Shown: positions 1 to 8,827 of the stretch, piece by piece
Layout: every line of letters starts with the position of its first letter
Position numbering within the stretch: position 1 is the first letter of the stretch
Assembly (NCBI RefSeq): GCF_000373585.1
Contig: NZ_KB891854.1
Location: 1-64,000, forward strand
Direction of reading: 5' to 3'
Source: Streptomyces sp. MspMP-M5
GTDB lineage: Bacteria > Actinomycetota > Actinomycetes > Streptomycetales > Streptomycetaceae
Length of the DNA: 64,000 bases
Notes under the pieces: model-generated
The model's database searches: none
What the model was told of the DNA's origin: nothing
The model's input: only the letters and a program-made list of their open reading frames with translations
Position numbers and translations under genes: made by a program

Positions 1-459
1 GGCAAGATGCTGGACGAGCGGCTGGGCAAGATCACGTTCTGGACGCTGTTCATCGGCTTCCACGGCACGTTCCTCGTCCAGCACTGGCTCGGCGCGGAGG
101 GCATGCCCCGCCGCTACGCGGACTACCTCGCCGCCGACGGCTTCACCACGCTCAACACGATCTCCACGATCAGCTCGTTCCTGCTCGGCCTGTCGATCCT
201 GCCGTTCTTCTACAACGTCTGGAAGACCGCCAAGTACGGCCAGAAGGTCGGCGTGGACGACCCGTGGGGCTACGGCCGCTCGCTGGAGTGGGCGACCTCC
301 TGCCCGCCGCCGCGGCACAACTTCCTCACCCTGCCGCGCATTCGCTCCGAATCGCCGGCGTTCGATCTGCACCACCCCGAGATCGCCGCGCTGGACGCGC
401 TGCACAACGGTCACGAGGGTGACAAGGCGCTGGCCGGCGGCAAGGAGGCGGGCAAGTGA
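1..459 (+). CDS. ctaD: Cytochrome c oxidase subunit I (CtaD), C-terminal part
   Basis: This is the 3' end of the catalytic haem-copper subunit of the aa3 terminal oxidase; the gene starts outside the window and the reading frame is open from base 1. What remains are the last two membrane segments (around [15 protein letters not shown] and [24 protein letters not shown]) and a cytoplasmic tail rich in proline and histidine. The haem and copper ligands lie upstream, so identity rests on the C-terminal sequence and on the next gene, ctaF, whose GTG start overlaps this stop codon (GTGA). The protein transfers electrons from the bcc complex encoded a few kilobases downstream to oxygen. Confidence is high because of the family-typical tail and the cta/qcr context. 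Confidence 0.9.
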   Translation, partial: GKMLDERLGKITFWTLFIGFHGTFLVQHWLGAEGMPRRYADYLAADGFTTLNTISTISSFLLGLSILPFFYNVWKTAKYGQKVGVDDPWGYGRSLEWATSCPPPRHNFLTLPRIRSESPAFDLHHPEIAALDALHNGHEGDKALAGGKEAGK

Positions 460-854
460 AGATCCAGGGCAAGATGTTCATCTGGCTGAGCGTCTTCATC
501 CTCGCCATGGCCGTGGTCTACGGCGTGTGGTCGAAGGAGCCGGCCGGTACCACGGCGCTCTTCCTGGCCTTCGGCCTGTGCATCATGGTCGGCTACTACC
601 TGGCCTTCACGGCCCGGCGGGTCGACGCGGGCGCGCAGGACAACGAGGACGCCGAGGTCGCGGACGACGCCGGTGAGCTGGGCTTCTTCAGCCCGCACAG
701 CTGGCAGCCGCTCTCCCTGGCGATCGGTGGCGCACTCGCCTTCCTGGGTGTCGTCTTCGGTTTCTGGCTGCTGTACTTCTCCCTGCCGGTGATCCTCGTG
801 GGTCTCTTCGGCTGGGTCTTCGAGTACTACCACGGCGAGAACCGCACCCAGTAG
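456..854 (+). CDS. ctaF: Cytochrome c oxidase subunit IV (CtaF)
   Basis: Small actinobacterial-type subunit IV of the aa3 oxidase, 132 residues. It starts with GTG in a 4-base GTGA overlap with ctaD, which indicates translational coupling. Four hydrophobic segments are visible: near residues 5-25 and 33-54, then two closely spaced ones after an acidic loop ([18 protein letters not shown]). This is the usual topology of the family. The subunit has no cofactor of its own and is thought to stabilise the actinobacterial supercomplex. A strong hairpin at 895-928 follows 40 bases downstream and probably ends the cta transcript. Length and position are family-typical. Confidence 0.9.
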   Translation: MKIQGKMFIWLSVFILAMAVVYGVWSKEPAGTTALFLAFGLCIMVGYYLAFTARRVDAGAQDNEDAEVADDAGELGFFSPHSWQPLSLAIGGALAFLGVVFGFWLLYFSLPVILVGLFGWVFEYYHGENRTQ

Positions 855-894
855 TACGCGGTAACGCGACAACGCGGCAGACCCGCCGCACGGC

Positions 895-928
895 CGGGCC
901 CGGACACTCCAACAGGTGTCCGGGCCCG
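895..928 (+). terminator. Hairpin terminator after ctaF
   Basis: A perfect 13-bp inverted repeat (CGGGCCCGGACAC, 895-907, and its complement, 916-928) encloses an 8-base loop. There is no T-tract, as is common for GC-rich actinobacterial terminators. It separates the cta transcript from the L,D-transpeptidase gene, whose start lies 57 bases further on. Confidence 0.7.
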
Positions 929-984
929 ACCCGTTTGCAGTCATCCAGCGCGCCGCCGAACGGGATCCTTCGTACGTTTGGGGC

Positions 985-2262
985 ATGAGTCACAGACCTC
1001 GAACCCGGACGGTGCTGAGCTGCGGCCTTCTGCTCGTGCCCCTCGCGGTGAGCACCACCGCGTGCGGTGGCTCGTCGTCGGAACCCCTCTCGGCCAATCC
1101 CTACGACGCGTCCGACCAGATATCGGCGAACATCCCGGCGGACGGCAGGCACAAGGCGGACCCCGACAAGCCGCTTGAGGTCACCCTCAACGGCGACGAC
1201 TCCCGGATCACGGATGTGACCGCCACCGACGCGGCCGGCCGCCACGTCCGCGGCGAACTGAGCGCCGACGGCCGGCACTGGCGCACCACCGTGCCGCTGG
1301 CCGCCGGCACCCGCTACACGGTGCAGGTCAGCACCGAGGAGGAGGACGGCACCCCCGGCGCCAAGACCCTGGTGGTCGACACCAAGGACGCGGACGACCG
1401 GCTGACCGTCAAGTTCGGCCCGCAGAGCGGTGTCTACGGCGTCGGCCAGCCGATCACCGCCGAGCTCAGCAAGCCGGTCAACGACCCGAAGGCCCGGGCC
1501 GTCGTCGAGAGCGCCCTGAAGGTCGACTCCTCGCCCCGTGTGGAGGGCGCCTGGCACTGGGTGGACGGCAAGAAGCTGCACTTCCGCCCCAAGGACTACT
1601 GGCCCGCGCACGCCACCGTCGCCGTCCACAGCAACCTCGACGGCCTGAAGATCGCCGGCGGGCTCTACGGCGGCCCGGCCAAGCCGGTCCGGCTCACCAC
1701 CGGCGACCGGCTGGAGGCCGTCACCGACGCCGCCGCGCACCGGATGACCGTGCTGCGCAACGGCAAGGCGATCAACACCATCCCGGTCACCACCGGCAAA
1801 CCCGGCTTCTCCACCCGCAACGGCGTCAAGGTCGTGCTCGGCAAGGAGAGCTTCGTACGGATGCGCAGCTCCACCGTCGGCATCGCCGCCGGGAGTTCGG
1901 ACGCCTACGACCTGCCCGTCTACTGGGCGACCCGGGTCACCTGGAGCGGCGAGTACGTGCACGCCGCGCCCTGGTCGGTCGGCTCCCAGGGCGCCGCCAA
2001 CGTCAGCCACGGCTGCACCGGCATGTCCACGGGCAACGCCCAGTGGTTCTTCAACACCGTGCGGGTCGGCGACATCGTCAAGGTCGTCAACAGCGGCGGC
2101 GCCACCATGACGCCGTTCGACAACGGCTTCGGCGACTGGAACATGCCCTGGAAGGACTGGCGCGCCGGCAGCGCGCTCAGGAACCAGGCCCCCACGACCA
2201 CAGGCGCGGCCGAGTGGGAGCAGGACCCCGCCGCCGACGCCCGGCTGCGCCCGCAGGTCTGA
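985..2262 (+). CDS. L,D-transpeptidase lipoprotein (Ig-like domains plus YkuD domain)
   Basis: Predicted exported peptidoglycan cross-linking enzyme, 425 residues, making 3-3 links between meso/LL-diaminopimelate residues. The N-terminus has a basic start, a hydrophobic stretch and a lipobox ending in TACGG, so it should be a lipoprotein. Two Ig-like domains follow, then the YkuD catalytic domain with the conserved histidine in YVHAAPW and the catalytic cysteine (about C344) in SHGCTGMS. The architecture matches the actinobacterial LdtMt2-like family. A longer in-frame reading from 916 exists, but ATG 985 places the signal peptide correctly. It lies between the cta genes and a convergent regulator and is probably transcribed alone. 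Confidence 0.92.
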   Translation: MSHRPRTRTVLSCGLLLVPLAVSTTACGGSSSEPLSANPYDASDQISANIPADGRHKADPDKPLEVTLNGDDSRITDVTATDAAGRHVRGELSADGRHWRTTVPLAAGTRYTVQVSTEEEDGTPGAKTLVVDTKDADDRLTVKFGPQSGVYGVGQPITAELSKPVNDPKARAVVESALKVDSSPRVEGAWHWVDGKKLHFRPKDYWPAHATVAVHSNLDGLKIAGGLYGGPAKPVRLTTGDRLEAVTDAAAHRMTVLRNGKAINTIPVTTGKPGFSTRNGVKVVLGKESFVRMRSSTVGIAAGSSDAYDLPVYWATRVTWSGEYVHAAPWSVGSQGAANVSHGCTGMSTGNAQWFFNTVRVGDIVKVVNSGGATMTPFDNGFGDWNMPWKDWRAGSALRNQAPTTTGAAEWEQDPAADARLRPQV

Positions 2263-2305
2263 GGACCGCTCAGCGCCCCCGTGAGGGCCCCAGGGCGCTT
2301 GTGAC

Positions 2306-2719
2306 CTAGGCCGGCACCGTGTCCTGGGCGAGCGGCCGGCGGCGCAGCAGTCCGGCGAGTGCCCCGGCGAACGCCACCGGGTCCAGCGGATGGGTCACCG
2401 CGGCGTCCGCGCGGCTCCAGGTGGCCAGCCAGGCGTCCTGCGGGCGGCCGATCAGCAGCAGCACCGGCGGGCACCGGAAGACCTCGTCCTTGATCTGCCG
2501 GCAGACGCCCATACCGCCCGCCGGCGCGGTCTCGCCGTCCAGCACGCAGACATCGATCCCGCCCTGCTCCAGGGCCTCCAGGACGGCCGGGGCGGTGGCG
2601 CACTCCAGGATCTCGATCTGCGGGGCGTCGGGGGCCGGGCGGCGTCCGGCCGCCAGCCGGACCTGCTCGCGGGTGTTGGCGTTGTCGCTGTAGACCAGCA
2701 CCGTGGCAGTCGCCTGCAT
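2306..2719 (-). CDS. Receiver-only response regulator-like protein
   Basis: A 137-residue protein with a single receiver-like (CheY) fold and no output domain. The presumed phospho-acceptor is the aspartate in DVCVLDGE near residue 55. The usual acidic pair after strand 1 is weak (LVYSDNAN), and the lysine region reads THPLDP, so it may be a degenerate or pseudo-receiver. ATG 2719 is preceded by GGAGG at a good distance. No histidine kinase is adjacent; it sits convergent to the transpeptidase and divergent from ctaE. A role in controlling respiration would be guesswork. The fold is recognisable, the function is unknown. Confidence 0.75.
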   Translation of the reverse strand: MQATATVLVYSDNANTREQVRLAAGRRPAPDAPQIEILECATAPAVLEALEQGGIDVCVLDGETAPAGGMGVCRQIKDEVFRCPPVLLLIGRPQDAWLATWSRADAAVTHPLDPVAFAGALAGLLRRRPLAQDTVPA

Positions 2720-3002
2720 CGTTCCTCCACCTTTGTCGCGGCACGTTCATAGCGGCACGGTTCCGGATCAAACCGTTGCGCGATGCTACTCCCGGACGGG
2801 GCCCCGGCAGGAGAGGCCGTACGGCCCCCGGATGCGGCCGATGGCCCGTCAGGACCGGCCTTCCCAGGGGCTGCGACCGGCCCCGGGGTGCGCGTGTCCC
2901 CCCATCGGGCGACCGTCGTGACCGTCCGGACGAGCAGCGCATATGGCCTTGACACACCGAACGGCACCCCCCGGAGTGAGGGCGGGATAAGCGACCGACA
3001 TA

Positions 3003-3623
3003 ATGTCGGTCGTGGCGACAGCAACGACAGTAGAAACCGGGCACGCGCACCCGTCGGTCAATCGGCCGAACCTCACCAGCGTCGGAACCATCATCTGGCT
3101 GAGTTCCGAGCTGATGTTCTTCGCGGCCCTCTTCGCGATGTACTTCACCCTTCGATCGGTGACGGGCGAGGCGTATTGGAAGGAATCCGCCGATGCGCTG
3201 AATCTTCCGTTCTCCGCAACCAACACCACGATCCTGGTGCTCAGCTCCCTGACGTGTCAGCTCGGCGTTTTCGCCGCCGAGCGGGGCGACGTCAAGAAGC
3301 TCCGCGCGTGGTTCATGGTCACCTTCGTCATGGGTGCGATCTTCATCGGCGGTCAGGTCTTCGAGTACACGGAGCTGGTCAAGCACGAGGGCCTCTCGCT
3401 CTCGTCCGGCCCCTACGGCTCGGTGTTCTACCTGACCACCGGTTTCCACGGACTGCACGTGACGGGCGGTCTGATCGCCTTCCTGCTGGTCCTGGGCAGG
3501 ACGTACGCGGCCAAGAGGTTCACCCACACGCAGGCCACCGCGGCCATCGTCGTGTCCTACTACTGGCACTTCGTCGATGTCGTCTGGATCGGCCTCTTCG
3601 CCACGATCTACCTGATTCGGTAA
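3003..3623 (+). CDS. ctaE: Cytochrome c oxidase subunit III (CtaE)
   Basis: Membrane subunit III of the aa3 oxidase, 206 residues with five hydrophobic segments, the short actinobacterial form. Recognisable stretches are [19 protein letters not shown] near the N-terminus and [17 protein letters not shown] in the middle, both diagnostic of the family, and a C-terminal [19 protein letters not shown]. It heads the ctaE-qcrCAB run; the gap to qcrC is 88 bases. The start codon lies inside ATAATGTCGG with no strong ribosome-binding site. A TTGACA motif at 2949-2954 could be a -35 element, but no good -10 is seen. Confidence 0.95.
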   Translation: MSVVATATTVETGHAHPSVNRPNLTSVGTIIWLSSELMFFAALFAMYFTLRSVTGEAYWKESADALNLPFSATNTTILVLSSLTCQLGVFAAERGDVKKLRAWFMVTFVMGAIFIGGQVFEYTELVKHEGLSLSSGPYGSVFYLTTGFHGLHVTGGLIAFLLVLGRTYAAKRFTHTQATAAIVVSYYWHFVDVVWIGLFATIYLIR

Positions 3624-3711
3624 CAGGTCCGACCGGGATCGGACCGGAACCGCATATCGGACAGACATAGCCAAAGCATCGACGCAGAAGATCCTGACAC
3701 CGGGGTAATCC

Positions 3712-4521
3712 GTGAAAAAGCTCTCCGCACGACGGCGCCATCCACTGGCGGCGCTCGTCGTCCTACTCTTCGCGCTGGCGGTCACTGGGGGGCTGTACGC
3801 CGCGTTCGCGCCGGCGGACAAGGCTCAAGCCGATGACACCGCCCAGTCTCTTGCCATCAAGGAGGGCAAGAAGCTCTTCGCCGTGGGCTGCGCAAGCTGC
3901 CACGGCACCGGCGGTCAGGGCACCTCCGACGGCCCGAGCCTGGTCGGCGTGGGCGCCGCCGCCGTCGACTTCCAGGTGGGCACCGGCCGTATGCCGGCCC
4001 AGCAGCCCGGCGCCCAGGTGCCGCGGAAGCGGAACATCTACAACAACGCCCAGATCGACCAGCTCGCGGCCTACGTCGCGTCGCTGGGCCCGGGCCCGTC
4101 CGTGCCCGACAAGTCGCAGTACAGCGCGGACGGCGCCAACGTCGCCAACGGCGGCGAGCTGTTCCGCACCAACTGCGCCCAGTGCCACAACTTCACCGGT
4201 AAGGGCGGCGCCCTCACCAACGGCAAGTTCGCACCGACGCTCGAGGGCGTGGACCCCAAGCACATCTACGAGGCCATGCAGACCGGCCCGCAGAACATGC
4301 CCTCCTTCGGTGACGGCACGCTGAGCCCGCAGAACAAGAAGGACATCGTCGCGTACCTCGGTGCCGTCAACGGCGACAAGACCGCGAGCCCCGGCGGTAT
4401 GGAACTCGGTGGTCTGGGCCCGGTGACCGAAGGTCTCTTCGGCTACATCTTCGGCCTGGGTGCGTGTGTCGCGGTCGCCATCTGGGTCGCAGCCCGGACT
4501 ACGAAGGCCAAGAAGTCATGA
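3712..4521 (+). CDS. qcrC: Di-haem cytochrome c subunit of the bcc complex (QcrC)
   Basis: Membrane-anchored cytochrome cc, 269 residues, which passes electrons from the Rieske/cytochrome b subunits directly to the aa3 oxidase and so replaces a soluble cytochrome c. Two c-type haem motifs are visible: CASCH at about residues 60-64 and CAQCH at about 155-159. An N-terminal hydrophobic segment and a C-terminal anchor (YIFGLGACVAVAIWVAA) flank them. The GTG start at 3712 follows GGGGTAATCC. The stop overlaps the qcrA start (ATGA), so QcrC and QcrA are translationally coupled. Two haem motifs in one subunit are the actinobacterial hallmark. Confidence 0.97.
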   Translation: MKKLSARRRHPLAALVVLLFALAVTGGLYAAFAPADKAQADDTAQSLAIKEGKKLFAVGCASCHGTGGQGTSDGPSLVGVGAAAVDFQVGTGRMPAQQPGAQVPRKRNIYNNAQIDQLAAYVASLGPGPSVPDKSQYSADGANVANGGELFRTNCAQCHNFTGKGGALTNGKFAPTLEGVDPKHIYEAMQTGPQNMPSFGDGTLSPQNKKDIVAYLGAVNGDKTASPGGMELGGLGPVTEGLFGYIFGLGACVAVAIWVAARTTKAKKS

Positions 4522-5561
4522 GTGAGACAGAAGAAAACCTTCCCAGTGAGCGGGAGACGGCTCACGAGGGCGCGGTGGGGAAGGCGGACAACCCCTTCGC
4601 CGACCCCGGGCTGCCGCCCCACGAGCACCGCATCCAGGACATCGACGAGCGGGCCGCCAAGCGCTCCGAGCGCACCGTCGCCCTGCTCTTCCTGGTCTCC
4701 ATGCTCGCCACCGTCGCGTTCATCGCGTCGTACGTGGCCATTCCGATCGACAAGATCGTCTACATCTTCCCGATCGGCCACATCAGCGGCCTGAACTTCG
4801 CGCTCGGTCTGACGCTGGGCGTGGCGCTCTTCTGCATCGGCGCCGGCGCGGTCCACTGGGCCCGCACGCTGATGTCGGACGAGGAGGTCGCCGACGACCG
4901 GCATCCGATCGAGGCCACCCCCGAGGTCAAGGCCAAGGTCCTGGCGGACTTCGCGCAGGGCGCCAAGGAGTCGCAGTTCGGCAGGCGGAAGCTGATCCGC
5001 AACACGATGTTCGGCGCGCTGGCCCTGGTGCCGCTCTCCGGCGTCGTCCTGCTGCGCGACCTCGGCCCGCTGCCCGAGAAGAAGCTGCGGACCACCGGCT
5101 GGAAGAAGGGCATCCGCCTGGTCAACCAGTCGACGAACCTCCCGCTGCGTCCCGAGGACATCGCGGTCGGCTCCCTCACGTTCGCCAAGCCCGAGGGCCT
5201 GGAGGAGAGCGACGAGAACTTCGCCAACAAGATCGCCAAGGACGCCCTGATGCTCGTGCGGATCCAGCCGCAGAACATCAAGGACAAGCAGGAACTCGCC
5301 TGGTCGCACGAGGGCATCGTGGCCTACTCGAAGATCTGCACCCACGTGGGTTGCCCGATCAGCCTGTACGAGCAGCAGACGCACCACGTGCTCTGCCCCT
5401 GCCACCAGTCGACCTTCGACCTTTCCGACGGCGGTCGCGTCATCTTCGGTCCGGCCGGACACGCCCTGCCGCAGCTGCACATCACGGTGAAGGACGGCTA
5501 CCTCGAGGCCGTCAGCGACTTCGCGGAGCCCGTCGGCCCGAGCTTCTGGGAGCGCGGATGA
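4518..5561 (+). CDS. qcrA: Rieske iron-sulfur subunit of the bcc complex (QcrA)
   Basis: 347-residue Rieske protein carrying a [2Fe-2S] cluster that accepts electrons from menaquinol. The ligands are C274 and H276 in CTHVGC and C293 and H296 in CPCHQS; the two extra cysteines (279 and 295) form the stabilising disulfide. Three N-terminal hydrophobic segments precede the domain, as in other actinobacterial QcrA proteins. ATG 4518 overlaps the qcrC stop and the stop overlaps the qcrB start, so the three genes form a coupled operon. A longer in-frame reading starting at 4464 lies inside qcrC and is not needed. Confidence 0.97.
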   Translation: MSETEENLPSERETAHEGAVGKADNPFADPGLPPHEHRIQDIDERAAKRSERTVALLFLVSMLATVAFIASYVAIPIDKIVYIFPIGHISGLNFALGLTLGVALFCIGAGAVHWARTLMSDEEVADDRHPIEATPEVKAKVLADFAQGAKESQFGRRKLIRNTMFGALALVPLSGVVLLRDLGPLPEKKLRTTGWKKGIRLVNQSTNLPLRPEDIAVGSLTFAKPEGLEESDENFANKIAKDALMLVRIQPQNIKDKQELAWSHEGIVAYSKICTHVGCPISLYEQQTHHVLCPCHQSTFDLSDGGRVIFGPAGHALPQLHITVKDGYLEAVSDFAEPVGPSFWERG

Positions 5562-7195
5562 GTAACGAGACAACCGCGACCACTGCGCGCCGTGGCCAGG
5601 CGCCACGGGGTGAGCGGATCGCCGACTGGGCCGACGGCCGGCTGGGCATCTACAGCCTCGCCAAGGCCAACATGCGCAAGATCTTCCCGGACCACTGGTC
5701 CTTCATGCTGGGCGAGGTCGCGCTCTACAGCTTCGTCATCATCATCCTGACCGGTGTCTACCTGACGCTGTTCTTCCACCCGAGCATGGCCGAGGTCACC
5801 TACCACGGTTCCTACGTGCCGATGCACGGGATCAAGATGACCCAGGCGTTCGAGTCGACGCTGAACATCAGCTTCGACGTGCGCGGCGGTCTGCTGATCC
5901 GGCAGATCCACCACTGGGCGGCGCTGGTCTTCCTGGCCGCGATGATGGTCCACATGATGCGGGTGTTCTTCACCGGCGCGTTCCGCAAGCCGCGTGAGGT
6001 CAACTGGCTCTTCGGCTTCCTGCTGTTCGTCCTGGGCATGTTCACCGGCTTCACCGGTTACTCCCTCCCGGACGACCTGCTCTCCGGCACCGGCGTCCGC
6101 TTCATCGAGGGCGTCATCCTGGCGATGCCGCTGGTCGGCTCGTACCTGCAGATGTTCATCTTCGGCGGCGAGTTCCCCGGGCACGACATCATCCCGCGGT
6201 TCTTCACGGTGCACGTGCTGCTGCTGCCGGGCATCATGCTGGGCCTGCTGGTGGCGCACCTGATCCTGGTCTTCTACCACAAGCACACGCAGTTCCCGGG
6301 TGCCGGCAAGACCAACAACAACGTGGTCGGCATGCCGCTGCTGCCGGTCTACATGGCCAAGGCCGGAGGCTTCTTCTTCCTGGTCTTCGGTGTGATCTCG
6401 GTGATCGCCGCGGTCGCCAGCATCAACCCCGTGTGGGCCATCGGCCCGTACCGGCCGGACCAGGTGTCCACCGGTGCGCAGCCAGACTGGTACATGGGCT
6501 TCGCCGAGGGCCTGGTGCGTGTCATGCCGGGCTGGGAGTGGAACTTCTGGGGCCACACCATCAACTTCGGTGTGCTGATCCCGATCCTGGTCTTCCCGCT
6601 GGTCCTGATCGCCATCGCGGTCTACCCGTTCATCGAGTCCTGGGTCCGCGGCGACAAGCGCGAGCACCACATCCTGGACCGCCCGCGCAACGTGCCCAAC
6701 CGCACCGGCTTCGGTGTGGCCTGGCTCGTCGCCTACTTCGTGATGCTGATCGGTGGCGGCAACGACCTGTGGGCCACCCACTTCCACCTGTCGATCAACT
6801 CGATCACCTGGTTCGTCCGGATCGCGTTCTTCGTCGGGCCGGTGCTGGCCTTCATCGCCACCAAGCGGATCTGCCTGGGTCTCCAGCGCCGCGACAAGGA
6901 CAAGGTGCTGCACGGACGCGAGTCCGGCATCATCAAGCGCCTGCCGCACGGTGAGTTCATCGAGGTCCACGAGCCGCTCGACCAGGAGCAGCTGCACGTC
7001 CTCACCCAGCACGAGCAGCCCGAGCCGTTCGAGCTCGGTCCCGAGGTCGACGAGAACGGTGTCCGGCGCAAGTTCAAGCGCTCGCAGAAGCTGCGCGCCA
7101 AGCTCTCCAAGAGCTACTACGGCGAGGACAGCGTCATCCCCAAGCCGACCGTCGAGGAGTACAAGGAGATCACCAGCGGCCACGGCCACCACTGA
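5558..7195 (+). CDS. qcrB: Cytochrome b subunit of the bcc complex (QcrB)
   Basis: 545-residue membrane protein that binds two b haems and the menaquinol sites. Haem-ligand regions are visible as [11 protein letters not shown] and [15 protein letters not shown], each with a paired histidine in the opposite helix. The PDWYMGF motif of the quinol-oxidising site and an extended hydrophilic C-terminus (ending SGHGHH), characteristic of actinobacteria, are also present. ATG 5558 overlaps the qcrA stop. The operon ends at a 13-bp perfect hairpin 45 bases downstream. Together with QcrA, QcrC and the Cta subunits it forms the obligate bcc-aa3 supercomplex. Confidence 0.97.
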   Translation: MSNETTATTARRGQAPRGERIADWADGRLGIYSLAKANMRKIFPDHWSFMLGEVALYSFVIIILTGVYLTLFFHPSMAEVTYHGSYVPMHGIKMTQAFESTLNISFDVRGGLLIRQIHHWAALVFLAAMMVHMMRVFFTGAFRKPREVNWLFGFLLFVLGMFTGFTGYSLPDDLLSGTGVRFIEGVILAMPLVGSYLQMFIFGGEFPGHDIIPRFFTVHVLLLPGIMLGLLVAHLILVFYHKHTQFPGAGKTNNNVVGMPLLPVYMAKAGGFFFLVFGVISVIAAVASINPVWAIGPYRPDQVSTGAQPDWYMGFAEGLVRVMPGWEWNFWGHTINFGVLIPILVFPLVLIAIAVYPFIESWVRGDKREHHILDRPRNVPNRTGFGVAWLVAYFVMLIGGGNDLWATHFHLSINSITWFVRIAFFVGPVLAFIATKRICLGLQRRDKDKVLHGRESGIIKRLPHGEFIEVHEPLDQEQLHVLTQHEQPEPFELGPEVDENGVRRKFKRSQKLRAKLSKSYYGEDSVIPKPTVEEYKEITSGHGHH

Positions 7196-7240
7196 TCTGC
7201 GCGGGCGCGGCGACGCGCACCGCTGGTAGTACGCCACCCA

Positions 7241-7273
7241 GAGGGCCCCGTCCACGAAGAGGACGGGGCCCTC
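7241..7273 (+). terminator. Terminator of the ctaE-qcrCAB operon
   Basis: Perfect 13-bp stem GAGGGCCCCGTCC (7241-7253) with its complement at 7261-7273 and a 7-base loop, 45 bases after the qcrB stop. It has no T-tract. Confidence 0.8.
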
Positions 7274-7335
7274 CGGCATGCCCGGGGGTCGATAGGGTGA
7301 CGACACAGGCAGGAGACGAACCAGGAGCGTGCACC

Positions 7336-8400
7336 ATGAACGTCGTGACCCCGGCAGGCGGCGGCAACGTGGCGGCCCGCACCTGGCCGGCCGTACTCAA
7401 CGCCCTCCTCGACGGCCGGGACCTCACCGCCGACGACACCGCCTGGGTCATGGACCGGATCATGCGCGGCGAGGCCACCGACGCGCAGATCGCCGGCTTC
7501 GCGGTGGCGCTGCGGGCCAAGGGCGAGACCGTCGCGGAGATCTCCGGCCTGGTCCGGACGATGTACGCGCACGCCAGCCTGATCGAGGTGCCGGGCCCCA
7601 GCGTCGACATCGTCGGCACCGGCGGCGACGGCGCGAACACCGTCAACATCTCCACCATGTCGGCCATCGTGGTCGCCGGCACCGGCGCCAAGGTCGTCAA
7701 GCACGGCAGCCGCGCCGCGTCCTCGGCCAGCGGCGCCACGGACGTCCTGGAAAAGCTCGGCATCAATCTGGACCTGTCGCCGCGGCGGGTGGTGGAGGTC
7801 GCGGAGGAGGCCGGGATCACCTTCTGCTTCGCCGCCAAGTTCCACCCCGCGCTGCGGCACGTCGCGGCCGCCCGCGGCCAGCTGGGCATCCGGACGACCT
7901 TCAACGTCCTGGGGCCGCTGACCAACCCGGCCCGGGTCAGGGCCCAGGCCACCGGCGTCGCCGACGCCCGGATGGCGCCGATCCTGGCCGGTGTGCTGGC
8001 CGAACGCGGCTCCTCGGCCCTGGTCTTCCGCGGCGACGACGGCCTGGACGAGCTGACCACCACCGCCACCTCCCGGGTGTGGATCGTCCGCGACGGCGCG
8101 GTCCGTGAGGAGCCCTTCGACCCGCGGGACGTCGGCATCGGGCTGGTTCCGGTGGAGGCGCTGCGCGGCGGCGACGCGTCGTACAACGCGGAGGTGGCCC
8201 GGCGGCTGCTGGACGGCGAGACCGGCCCGGTCCGGGAGGCGGTGCTGCTGAACTCGGCGGCCGCGCTGGCCGCGCTGGAGCCCTCCGCCGCCCCGCTGAC
8301 CGACCGGATCCGGGACGGTCTGCGCAAGGCCGCCGAGGCGATCGACTCGGGCGCGGCCCGGCGGACGCTGGAGCGCTGGGTGGCGGCCAGCAACGCCTGA
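7336..8400 (+). CDS. trpD: Anthranilate phosphoribosyltransferase (TrpD)
   Basis: Second enzyme of tryptophan synthesis, transferring phosphoribose from PRPP to anthranilate; 354 residues, normal length. The PRPP-binding [14 protein letters not shown] motif and the [20 protein letters not shown] segment are both intact. ATG 7336 has an AGGAG eight bases upstream; an in-frame GTG 39 bases earlier has no comparable site. The gene stands alone, not in a trp operon; its substrate comes from the TrpEG fusion encoded 26 kb away in this window. No leader peptide or attenuator is visible here, unlike at trpEG. It ends at a short hairpin at 8424-8446. Confidence 0.96.
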   Translation: MNVVTPAGGGNVAARTWPAVLNALLDGRDLTADDTAWVMDRIMRGEATDAQIAGFAVALRAKGETVAEISGLVRTMYAHASLIEVPGPSVDIVGTGGDGANTVNISTMSAIVVAGTGAKVVKHGSRAASSASGATDVLEKLGINLDLSPRRVVEVAEEAGITFCFAAKFHPALRHVAAARGQLGIRTTFNVLGPLTNPARVRAQATGVADARMAPILAGVLAERGSSALVFRGDDGLDELTTTATSRVWIVRDGAVREEPFDPRDVGIGLVPVEALRGGDASYNAEVARRLLDGETGPVREAVLLNSAAALAALEPSAAPLTDRIRDGLRKAAEAIDSGAARRTLERWVAASNA

Positions 8401-8423
8401 CGCCCGTCGGATGTGACGCGGCT

Positions 8424-8446
8424 CCCGGTCCGGAATGCGGACCGGG
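8424..8446 (+). terminator. Hairpin after trpD
   Basis: A 9-bp stem CCCGGTCCG (8424-8432) and its complement at 8438-8446 with a 5-base loop lie just after the trpD stop and before the riboswitch. It is a probable terminator that insulates the riboswitch transcript. Confidence 0.55.
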
Positions 8447-8484
8447 GCTTGCGCCCCGATGATCGTGTGGCATGATTCAGCGCA

Positions 8485-8591
8485 GGTCACGAGTGACAGC
8501 GACACAGGCCCCGGCCCGCTGTCCGGCAACCCTCCTTCCGTGGCGGGGTGCCCCGGGTGATGACCAGGCCGCAGGCAGCGAGGTCTGCGGC
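8485..8591 (+). promoter_or_regulatory. SAM-IV-type S-adenosylmethionine riboswitch
   Basis: The sequence follows the actinobacterial SAM-IV pattern. P1 pairs GGTCA (8485-8489) with TGACC (8561-8565). The GAGTG segment follows, then P2 pairs ACAGCG with CGCTGT, next comes the invariant CCGGCAACCCTCC, and then the GGCGGGGTGCCCCGGGTGA segment. A further hairpin, GCCGCAG (8568-8574) with CTGCGGC (8585-8591), lies where the SAM-IV class has its extra 3' stem. The expression platform beyond it contains an 8-bp hairpin (8598-8605/8610-8617) and a GAGGGAG Shine-Dalgarno-like site at 8626-8632. The next long gene is a cysteine-desulfurase-like enzyme, consistent with sulfur regulation. Assignment is by recalled consensus; covariance scoring was not possible. 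Confidence 0.85.
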
Positions 8592-8642
8592 AAGCGCGGA
8601 TCCCTCGCCAGGGATCCTGGTCCCCGAGGGAGTCCCCCCGTG

Positions 8643-8660
8643 ATGAAGCGAATGCGCTAG
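8643..8660 (+). CDS. Mini-ORF in the riboswitch expression platform (MKRMR)
   Basis: Five codons ATG AAG CGA ATG CGC then TAG, 11 bases after a GAGGGAG ribosome-binding-like site; an overlapping GTG at 8640 could also start it. Directly after the stop is a small GGGCC-CAAC-GGCCC hairpin and a long pyrimidine tract. Two of five residues are methionine, which suggests a methionine-linked leader peptide, but it is too short to judge coding potential. It could be a chance ORF. Confidence 0.35.
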   Translation: MKRMR

Positions 8661-8827
8661 GGCCCAACGGCCCCTTTCCACGCCTCCTTTCTCTTTCCCT
8701 TTCACGCTGCGACGCCGCGTCCGCCGCGCCTTGACGTTTCCCGTGCCGGAGACATCCGCCGCACCTTTCACGTCCCGCGCGACGCCCCCGCCGCAGCGAA
8801 CTCGCCTACTTCTCACGGGAGTTCGCC

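Noticed and set aside
2262..2305. Weak hairpin AGCGCCC/GGGCGCT between the convergent transpeptidase and receiver genes
   Set aside because: The stem at 2272-2278/2293-2299 is only seven base pairs; too weak in this GC-rich sequence to call as a terminator.
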